From assembly GCA_030608245.1 (NCBI GenBank), contig JAUWEO010000004.1:1-23404 (forward strand): a DNA stretch of 23,404 nucleotides, in the 5' to 3' direction. Under the pieces are notes generated by a model that ran no database searches, had not been told where the DNA came from, and saw only the letters and a list, made by a program, of their open reading frames with translations. The first letter of the stretch is position 1. Each line of letters starts with the position of its first letter. The position numbers were made by a program, and so were the translations under genes. Shown here piece after piece: positions 14,143-20,858 of this stretch. The DNA comes from Candidatus Latescibacterota bacterium. Lineage in GTDB: Bacteria > Latescibacterota > MVCY01.

Positions 14143-15951
14143 ATGAAGTTCTTTTATTTCACACCGTTGAGGATGTTTATCGTAGGGCTTGTCTTAGCTG
14201 TAGGGGTAATCGCTGTTGTCGTGGGTGTAAAGTACACCCACAGGGAAAAAGAGCGAAGGCTTCAGGCACTGTTCGCCGGCCCCAGCGAGGTGGTCGAAGT
14301 GCCGGAACGGAGGTATTACGCCACCTGTGTGTATGATCTGCAAGCGTACATCAGCGACATAGGTGAACACCCCTCTTTTGAGCCCGAAATCAAGATCCCC
14401 TTTCCTGCGAAATCAAAGCCACGTGACATTGAATGGGTGGATGGCGCCGTGCGTGAGCATCTCGAAGCGATGATACGGGAGAGAGCGACTGTGGACGGTG
14501 TAACCGGTGCCACGGCAGCCCTCCGTCTGCGGTCACCAACGGTGTATCGGGAGCGTCGACCTTCTCGGTTGCTGCGGATTTCCTATCCCCCTGAGGGGGC
14601 TGTCTTTCCGCCTAATCTCTGTGAACCCTGCCTGGAATGGGACGATGGGGTCAACGATCTGTGGCAAGTCACGGTGGGGATCTCAGGGATGTCCCCCCGG
14701 TGGCGCTTTGTCACCACCGAACGGCGATGGTGGTTCCCTCCGGTGGTGTGGCGTCTCATCCGGAAGAAGGCGGCAGAACAGGACGCCTGGATTCAGGTCA
14801 AGGGGGTGCGCCGCGGCATTCACAGCACGATTCAGGCATCGCAAAGGGTTCACTTTCGCATCTCCCGATGGCCGGCCGATGAGGCAATTGTGTATCGGTT
14901 GGTAGCCCCACCATTCAATTCCCGCAGTACTCCCGACACATTTGTCCGAGATCTTCGTTCTTTTGAAACACGTCCCTTTCTGCTGGGGCGTCGAAGCTAC
15001 TGCTTCAACTGTCATACCTTTTCTTCCAAGACAGGCACCACCGGAAGAGTGGGGCTTCAAGTTCGGCATATGACTGGGGGCTATGAACTGCCGGTCTATT
15101 TCGGGGTGTATGATATAGAGGAAAAGCGGGGATGGAAGGTGCGTCTGCCGTTTGATATCCAGATGACCACGTTTATGGCCTGGGCACCCGATGAACAGAA
15201 ACTGGCCTTTTCGGCAAACCAGCAAATCATTGCTTTTTCACCTGTTGTACACGAGACGCAATTTGCCGGCGAGCCCACATCAGACATCGCGATCTACGAT
15301 ATGTCGCAGAACACCGCCTATCTTCTTCCCGGCGCATCGGACCCCGATTTGCTGGAGATCTACCCTCGCTGGAGCCCGGACGGGGAGTCCATTGTGTACT
15401 GTTCGGCGCCTCCCGGGGTACACCCGGAGCAAGTCCACTATAATCTTCGGGTTATTCCCTTCAACGAAGGGAGAGGAGGAATCTCCAAGGCTATTCCTGG
15501 TGCCTGCCAAAATGAAAAGAGCAACTACTATCCGAGATATTCACCGGATGGGAAATGGTTATCTTTCTGTCAGTCGTTAGGCGGAGATCTAATCAGGTCG
15601 TCCAGCGATATTTGCTTGCTCCCAGGTGATCTTGAAGGTCCGGCACATCGCTTAGAGTGCAACGTGGACTATGCTGCGGACTCGTGGCACAGTTGGTCCT
15701 CCAACAGCCATTGGTTGGTGTTTGCCAGTAAACGCGACGACGGCATCTATGCCCGCCTGTATTTGACGCAGATCGATGAGGGGGGACATGCCTCGCCGGC
15801 GGTGCGTCTTCCGGTCAAAGACTTGCCTTTGGAAAGCTTCAACATTCCGGAGTTTGTGGCTCAGGTGCCGGAGATTGGAGAACGCAAGCTCTTTGGGGCG
15901 ATCCGAGTGGAAGAGCCAGCGGTCACCGTTCAAGGAAAAGAATCCCAGTGA
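14143..15951 (+). CDS. Membrane-anchored TolB-like propeller protein with CxxCH heme motif, copy A (602 aa)
   Basis: I start at 14143 because its paralog begins at the equivalent MK-x-F-x-FTPLRMFIV, and GAGGGG lies 9 nt upstream; the ATG at 14134 is less well placed. One N-terminal membrane segment (about 11-30) is followed by an extracytoplasmic part. Visible motifs: DGVTGAT at 118-124 (flavinylation-like), PPNLCEPC with CxxC at 160-163, YCFNCH with CxxCH at 287-291, then PD40/TolB-type blades (WAPDEQKLAFSANQ, YPRWSPDGESIVY, YPRYSPDGKWLSF, WHSWSSNSHWLVFASKRDDG). From memory, the second half, including the N-C-H-x-F heme-like motif and the SWSSNSRWLVFxSxR segment, matches TolB-like proteins of Bacteroidota often labelled cytochrome c biogenesis. 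Likely a periplasm-facing heme protein. Its end overlaps the next gene by 4 nt, implying coupled translation. Confidence 0.85.
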   Translation: MKFFYFTPLRMFIVGLVLAVGVIAVVVGVKYTHREKERRLQALFAGPSEVVEVPERRYYATCVYDLQAYISDIGEHPSFEPEIKIPFPAKSKPRDIEWVDGAVREHLEAMIRERATVDGVTGATAALRLRSPTVYRERRPSRLLRISYPPEGAVFPPNLCEPCLEWDDGVNDLWQVTVGISGMSPRWRFVTTERRWWFPPVVWRLIRKKAAEQDAWIQVKGVRRGIHSTIQASQRVHFRISRWPADEAIVYRLVAPPFNSRSTPDTFVRDLRSFETRPFLLGRRSYCFNCHTFSSKTGTTGRVGLQVRHMTGGYELPVYFGVYDIEEKRGWKVRLPFDIQMTTFMAWAPDEQKLAFSANQQIIAFSPVVHETQFAGEPTSDIAIYDMSQNTAYLLPGASDPDLLEIYPRWSPDGESIVYCSAPPGVHPEQVHYNLRVIPFNEGRGGISKAIPGACQNEKSNYYPRYSPDGKWLSFCQSLGGDLIRSSSDICLLPGDLEGPAHRLECNVDYAADSWHSWSSNSHWLVFASKRDDGIYARLYLTQIDEGGHASPAVRLPVKDLPLESFNIPEFVAQVPEIGERKLFGAIRVEEPAVTVQGKESQ

Positions 15952-18900
15952 TCCCCAAGATCCTCTCAAAACATCCCGTTGTGTTCCTCCCGGCTCTGCT
16001 TGCTGTGGGCCTACTGGCCACTTTCGGCTGGGGTCTGAACGCTCCCACCTTCATTGACCACGAGGCAAGCATTCTCCGGCTGCCGCTTCTCTCCTGGTGG
16101 CGGAATGTCCCGTTGATCTTCTCCCGGGACTTTTTGATGTTCTCGGAGGGACAGTTCCGTCCCTTGAGCTATGCGCTGCTGGCGGTCGTCCGCACGTTCA
16201 TCGGACCCGATAATCTCCTCTTCTGGCACCTATGGCTGCTGGCCTTTCATTGGCTCAATACGATCTTGGTCTTCCTTCTCGTCAGACACTTTTCAAAGCA
16301 CCTCTGGAGTGCGGGGCTTGCGGCTGTCCTTTTCGGTCTTCACCCCCTGTCTTCGGTAGTAGTCAACAATATTAATCATTTCCACTATGTTCTTGGCCTC
16401 AGTTTCTATCTGAGTGCGCTCTGCTGCTATCTGTCGTTCAGGAACAGCGCTCGAAGGGGGTACTACATTGCGGCGGTGGGGTTCTTCCTCCTAGGACTGT
16501 TTACCTCCAAGGTGGTGCTCACGCTCCCGATAGTTTTGGGGGCGTACGAGGGGCTGTATCGGCGAAAGTGGGGCAGAGTCTCCGGGTATCAGCAGGAGGG
16601 ATTGCGCTCTCTTCTGAGGCGTCTCCTGCCCTTTGTCGCCATACCAGTGCTGCTTTCGCCCTTCTGGTTGTTTTATAAACCCCATCCCCTTCACTACAAA
16701 TACATCGAATTTCCGGCAGGGGCGGGTTGGAACAGCTTTTTCTCTGTGGTTGGTGCCACAGACTGGTATGCCAGAGGTTTGGTGTTAGGTTGGGGTATCC
16801 CGGTGGTGCTGCACGAGGTGGTTGAGCGCATCTTCAGGTTTATACATTGGAGATTCCTACTTTGGGGAGCGATTGATCTTGCTATATTAATTGGCACAGT
16901 CTGGGCTGCAGGTAGGAAACGTTGGGCTGGATTGGCTGTGGTGCTCCTATTCAGTGCCATGCTCCCTTTTGCCTCTACTGCCTGGAACGGGGTCGAGGAT
17001 TACGTTTCCTGGGCCTGCTTGTATGTTCCTCTGGTGGGGCTGGGATTCTTGGTCGCCGCAATAGCGGATGAGCTGTGGCTTTCTGGCCGGCGAGGCTTGC
17101 GTATTGGCGGACTGGCGGTATTGTGTTTGGTCGTGCTCTACTACGGGGTTCAGCAGGTTCGCCTCAACGTTGCCTCCCGTTCGGCGGTAGGTTACTGGAA
17201 ATATGTTTTGCGGCTCAATCCTAACAGTGAAATCGCCTCTGTGGAATTGGGCAAGGCCTATTTGAAGGAAGGGGAAGAGGCGCAGGCGCTCGGTTTTCTG
17301 TTCTCTCCGGGGATAACACAGCTCCACAGGCCCTGTCTGGCGATGAGTCGACATTATGGTACTCGAGGCAGTCCTTTGGCTTCGGCCATCCACCTTGGAA
17401 TGGCCGGTCAGCGGGAGGATGGCCTGCAATTTCAGGACTACGAGATGAGAGCGGCAGAGCTGTTTTATGCCGCCGGCGCGCCGGACCACGCCGAAGCTGC
17501 TTTGGGAAGGAATCTGATAGCCAATCCGTTCAATATCGCGGCTATGGAGCGGCTGGCCAAGATCTGGTTACTCAAGGGATATGTGGTTGCCGCTGGCAGA
17601 TTGACTGACCGAGCGCTGGAGATTGCACCGTCTCAGCCTGAGGTCGGCCGGATGCGGACGATGTTGGAAACACGCCAGACCGGGCTTGCGATCCTCAATG
17701 CTTCGCAGGTGTTACACCCGCCAGAGTCTGGTTGGTTAAGGTATGTCCTGCAAACGATCAGAGGTTCCCGGCTGCGGGAGGCGATCATCCAATTGAGCGA
17801 ACGCCATCCAAGCGACCCGGTGGTCCAGATGGAGGCTGGGATTTGTCTGGTGAGAACTGGCCAGTATCACCGTGCTCTGTCCAAACTGGACTTTGTTACA
17901 GAGTCTCTCTCCTCTTATGCCTATGCGTGGGCGATGAAATGCTGGGCGGCGGCGGAGGCAGGGGCATACGAGGAAGCCGAGGAAGCGGGCCAGCGTGCGC
18001 AGGAGTTGGATCCGGGGAGTTCAATAGTGCACAGCGTTTTGGGTATTCTGTTTAGTGCTCAGGCCGGTGATCCGCGGGATCCAGCCTATCAGCGCAAGCT
18101 CGACCGGGCGATCCAACATTACCAGCAGGCTCTTCAGCTCGAGCCGGGCTATGCAATCGCCCACAACAACTTGGGCAATCTCCTGACCGAGCAGGGCAGG
18201 CTCGATGAGGCCGTCGAGCACTATCGCCAGGCTCTACGGAACAGGCCGGACTATGCCGAAGCGCATAATAACCTGGGGATTGTCCTCGCCCAGCAGGGCG
18301 AGTTTGAGGAAGCCATAAACCATCTCCAGCGAGCCCTGGGGAGCAGGCCGGACTTTGCCGAAGCCCATAGCAACCTGGGAAGTGCCCTTGCTCAGCAGAA
18401 CAGACTCGAGGAGGCCGTAGACCACTTTCAGCAGGCCCTGCGTATCAAACCGGACCATGCGGAAGCGCACGGCAACTTGGGTATCGCCCTTGTCCAACAG
18501 CGCAGGCCTGAGGAGGCCATAGACCATCTCCAGCAAGCCCTGCGCATCAAACCGAATTATACCAAGGCCTGGAACAGCTTGGTTATGGTGCTGATGGGAC
18601 AGCGTCGGTTTGGCGAGGTTATCCCTATGTTCCGAGAAAGGTTGACCCGCTCGCCGGACAATCTCGGCGTAGCCCTCAAGTTAGCCTGGCTGCTGGCCAC
18701 CTGCCCAGAGCCGAATCTGCGCAATGGTCCCGAGGCCCTACGGTTGGCTCAACGTATCTATCAGGCGGTAGGATACAGGACCCCCCGAAACTTGGATGTC
18801 CTCGCTGCCGCCTATGCCGAGACGGGTCGTTTCGACGAGGCTATCCAAACGGCCCAGCAGGCTCTTCAGCTTGCGGTCTCGTCGAGTCAAGCCAAGTTGG

Positions 18901-18959
18901 GCAGACGAATCGAAGAACGGCTCAGATTGTACAAGATCCATCGGGCGTATCACAAATAG
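15948..18959 (+). CDS. Polytopic GT-C/TMTC-like membrane protein with C-terminal TPRs, copy A (1003 aa)
   Basis: The GTG start at 15948 overlaps the previous stop as GTGA, with AAGGAA about 10 nt upstream. Residues 1 to about 405 contain roughly ten hydrophobic segments in a layout like TMTC/protein-O-mannosyltransferase-type GT-C enzymes: FIDHEASI in the first loop, EGQFRPLSYALL, LFWHLWLLAFHWLN, then LFGLHPLSSVVVNNINHFHY and FTSKVVLTLPIVLGAYE. From about 420 on it is helical-repeat, with clear 34-residue TPRs at about 721-890 (EPGYAIAHNNLGNLLTEQG and relatives) and a closing LAWLLATCPEP...LAAAYAETGRFDEAI module. GT-C enzymes use lipid-linked sugars on the outer face of the membrane; whether this copy is catalytic is uncertain because the usual acidic pair is D-H-E here. 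It is probably a functional partner of the TolB-like protein. Confidence 0.8.
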   Translation: MIPKILSKHPVVFLPALLAVGLLATFGWGLNAPTFIDHEASILRLPLLSWWRNVPLIFSRDFLMFSEGQFRPLSYALLAVVRTFIGPDNLLFWHLWLLAFHWLNTILVFLLVRHFSKHLWSAGLAAVLFGLHPLSSVVVNNINHFHYVLGLSFYLSALCCYLSFRNSARRGYYIAAVGFFLLGLFTSKVVLTLPIVLGAYEGLYRRKWGRVSGYQQEGLRSLLRRLLPFVAIPVLLSPFWLFYKPHPLHYKYIEFPAGAGWNSFFSVVGATDWYARGLVLGWGIPVVLHEVVERIFRFIHWRFLLWGAIDLAILIGTVWAAGRKRWAGLAVVLLFSAMLPFASTAWNGVEDYVSWACLYVPLVGLGFLVAAIADELWLSGRRGLRIGGLAVLCLVVLYYGVQQVRLNVASRSAVGYWKYVLRLNPNSEIASVELGKAYLKEGEEAQALGFLFSPGITQLHRPCLAMSRHYGTRGSPLASAIHLGMAGQREDGLQFQDYEMRAAELFYAAGAPDHAEAALGRNLIANPFNIAAMERLAKIWLLKGYVVAAGRLTDRALEIAPSQPEVGRMRTMLETRQTGLAILNASQVLHPPESGWLRYVLQTIRGSRLREAIIQLSERHPSDPVVQMEAGICLVRTGQYHRALSKLDFVTESLSSYAYAWAMKCWAAAEAGAYEEAEEAGQRAQELDPGSSIVHSVLGILFSAQAGDPRDPAYQRKLDRAIQHYQQALQLEPGYAIAHNNLGNLLTEQGRLDEAVEHYRQALRNRPDYAEAHNNLGIVLAQQGEFEEAINHLQRALGSRPDFAEAHSNLGSALAQQNRLEEAVDHFQQALRIKPDHAEAHGNLGIALVQQRRPEEAIDHLQQALRIKPNYTKAWNSLVMVLMGQRRFGEVIPMFRERLTRSPDNLGVALKLAWLLATCPEPNLRNGPEALRLAQRIYQAVGYRTPRNLDVLAAAYAETGRFDEAIQTAQQALQLAVSSSQAKLGRRIEERLRLYKIHRAYHK
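18108..18617 (+). repeat. TPR-encoding 102-bp repeats, copy A
   Basis: Five tandem 34-codon units with recurring DNA such as GCCGGACTATGCCGAAGC and CAGCAGGCCCTGCG. They encode TPRs and are divergent enough to be old. This is not a separate element. Confidence 0.85.
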
Positions 18960-19046
18960 TCATGAGTTTTTCTTTGCTGTCTGTGCCGCATTAGGGTAAA
19001 TAAGGACATAGGTTTCTACTCCCGATCTGAACACACAGGAGGCTCT

Positions 19047-20858
19047 ATGAAGTCCTTTCATTTCACGCCGTTGAGGATGTTCATCGTAGCGCTTGTCTTT
19101 GTGGCAGGAGTTATCGCTGTTGTCCTGGGTGTGAAGTATGCTCACAGAGCAAGGGAGCGAAGGCTCCAGGCACTGTTTGCTGGCCCGTGCGAGCTGGTTG
19201 AGTCAGCCGTGCAGCCGTATTATCCCCGCTGTGTTTATGATCTGCGAGCGTACATCAGCGGCATCGGTGAATATCCCGCTTTGGAGGCTGAGACGGAGGT
19301 ACCCTTTCCGGCCGAGGCAAGGCCGCGCGATCTCAGGTGGGTGGATGGCGCCACACCAGAGCAGTTCGAGGCGATGATCCGAGAGATGAGGGTGGATGCG
19401 GTGACCGGGGCTACGCCGGGGGAGGACCGCTTACGGTGGCGCAGTGTGTATCGAGAGCCAATCCCCTCTCACCTGCTGCGGATCTCCTATCCGCCCGATG
19501 GCGCTGTCTTTCCCCCCAATCTCTGTGAGCCCTGCGTGGAGTGGGAGGATGCTGTCAACAATCTGTGGCAGGTTACAGTGGAAGTTCCCGGGACGTCCCT
19601 TAGGCGGGTTTTTGTCACCACCCAGCGGCGGTGGCGGCTCCCTCCGGAGGTGTGGCGCATCATCCGTGAGAAGGCGCACGACGCCTGGATTCAGGTCAAA
19701 GGAGTGAGCCAGTACACGAAAACACCCGGGACAATCCAAGCCTCTCCTGTGGTACATTTCCGGATCTCAGAACACCCAGTGGATCGTTACATCGTCTACA
19801 GACTGGTTGTCCCCCAATTTCAGGCACGGAAGACCCCTGATACGTTCATTAGAGACATCCAATCCTTTAGAGTCAAGACGTTTCTGTCTGCGCGAGAGCA
19901 ATACTGCTTCAGTTGTCATGCCTTCTCCTCCAAAACAGCAACAGATGGCATGATGTCTATCAAGGGGCGTTTTATGGCTGGCAAAGAACGGCCAGCCGGG
20001 CTGGGCATTTTCGATATAGCCTCAGGTAAGGGGAAGGCAGTGACGTTCCCATTCACCCAGGGGGGGTTCACTTACATGGGTTGGAACTCCAAAGGAGATA
20101 AACTGGCCATCTCGGCCAACCAATCTTTTGCTTCATTGATGCCCATCATCCATGAGACGCAGGAACTGGAGTATAGTTCTTCGGACATCGCAGTCTATGA
20201 TCTTTCTCAGGATCGAGTTACCTTATTGCCCGGAGCGAGTTCACCTGATTATATTGAACTCTATCCGGTCTGGACACCGGACGGCAAACGTATTTTGTTC
20301 TCGAGGACAAAGGCCGGTGTTAGTGCCAGGATCATGAGATTTGACCTCTATGTTGTGGACTACAATGGTGGAAGAGGCGGCACCCCTGTTGCGGTGCCAG
20401 GAGCCTCACATAACGGCAAAAGCAATTACTTCCCACGTTTTTCTCCGGATGGAAAATGGATGTGTTTCTGCATGGCGGATCAGGGCTCTTTGGTTGAATC
20501 CTCCAGCGACCTCTACCTGCTTCCGGGTGATCTTGAGGGCCCAGTGCATCGCTTGGAGTGCAATGCTGCCTATGCGGCGGACTCCTGGCACAGTTGGTCC
20601 TCCAACAGCCGTTGGCTGGCGTTTGCCAGCAAACGGGACGATGGTATCTATGCCCGGGTGTATCTGACGCAGATTGATCAGGGGGGACATGCCTCGCCGG
20701 GAGTATGCCTTCCCGTCAAAGACTTGCCGCTGAAAAGCTTCAATGTCCCGGAGTTTTTGGCCCATGCCCTGAAGTTCAAGGAACACCGGCTCTTCGAGGC
20801 GGTTCGACCAAGAGTACCACCGATAACCGTTCAAAAAGGAGAACCTGATGACCCCTAA
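19047..20858 (+). CDS. Membrane-anchored TolB-like propeller protein with CxxCH heme motif, copy B (603 aa)
   Basis: A paralog of the 14143 gene along its full length, with the same order of parts: membrane segment 11-30, flavinylation-like DAVTGAT at 117-123, PPNLCEPC with CxxC at 160-163, YCFSCH with CxxCH at 287-291, PD40 blades (YPVWTPDGKRILF, YFPRFSPDGKWMCF), SWHSWSSNSRWLAFASKRDD, and a NVPEFL end. The start at 19047 has an excellent ribosome site (AGGAGG, 5 nt upstream). The 87-bp gap after copy A's partner gene shows no terminator, so the four genes are probably one operon. The end overlaps the next start by 11 nt. Putative cofactor motifs are kept while neighbouring segments (for example 105-117 and 220-227) diverge, suggesting they matter. 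Likely an extracytoplasmic heme, possibly flavin, electron carrier; redox function is inferred. Confidence 0.85.
   Translation: MKSFHFTPLRMFIVALVFVAGVIAVVLGVKYAHRARERRLQALFAGPCELVESAVQPYYPRCVYDLRAYISGIGEYPALEAETEVPFPAEARPRDLRWVDGATPEQFEAMIREMRVDAVTGATPGEDRLRWRSVYREPIPSHLLRISYPPDGAVFPPNLCEPCVEWEDAVNNLWQVTVEVPGTSLRRVFVTTQRRWRLPPEVWRIIREKAHDAWIQVKGVSQYTKTPGTIQASPVVHFRISEHPVDRYIVYRLVVPQFQARKTPDTFIRDIQSFRVKTFLSAREQYCFSCHAFSSKTATDGMMSIKGRFMAGKERPAGLGIFDIASGKGKAVTFPFTQGGFTYMGWNSKGDKLAISANQSFASLMPIIHETQELEYSSSDIAVYDLSQDRVTLLPGASSPDYIELYPVWTPDGKRILFSRTKAGVSARIMRFDLYVVDYNGGRGGTPVAVPGASHNGKSNYFPRFSPDGKWMCFCMADQGSLVESSSDLYLLPGDLEGPVHRLECNAAYAADSWHSWSSNSRWLAFASKRDDGIYARVYLTQIDQGGHASPGVCLPVKDLPLKSFNVPEFLAHALKFKEHRLFEAVRPRVPPITVQKGEPDDP

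Noticed and set aside
18108..18617. Regular 102-bp repeats as a CRISPR or satellite array
   Set aside because: The period is exactly 34 codons, the units encode standard TPRs in frame, and there are no unrelated spacers.
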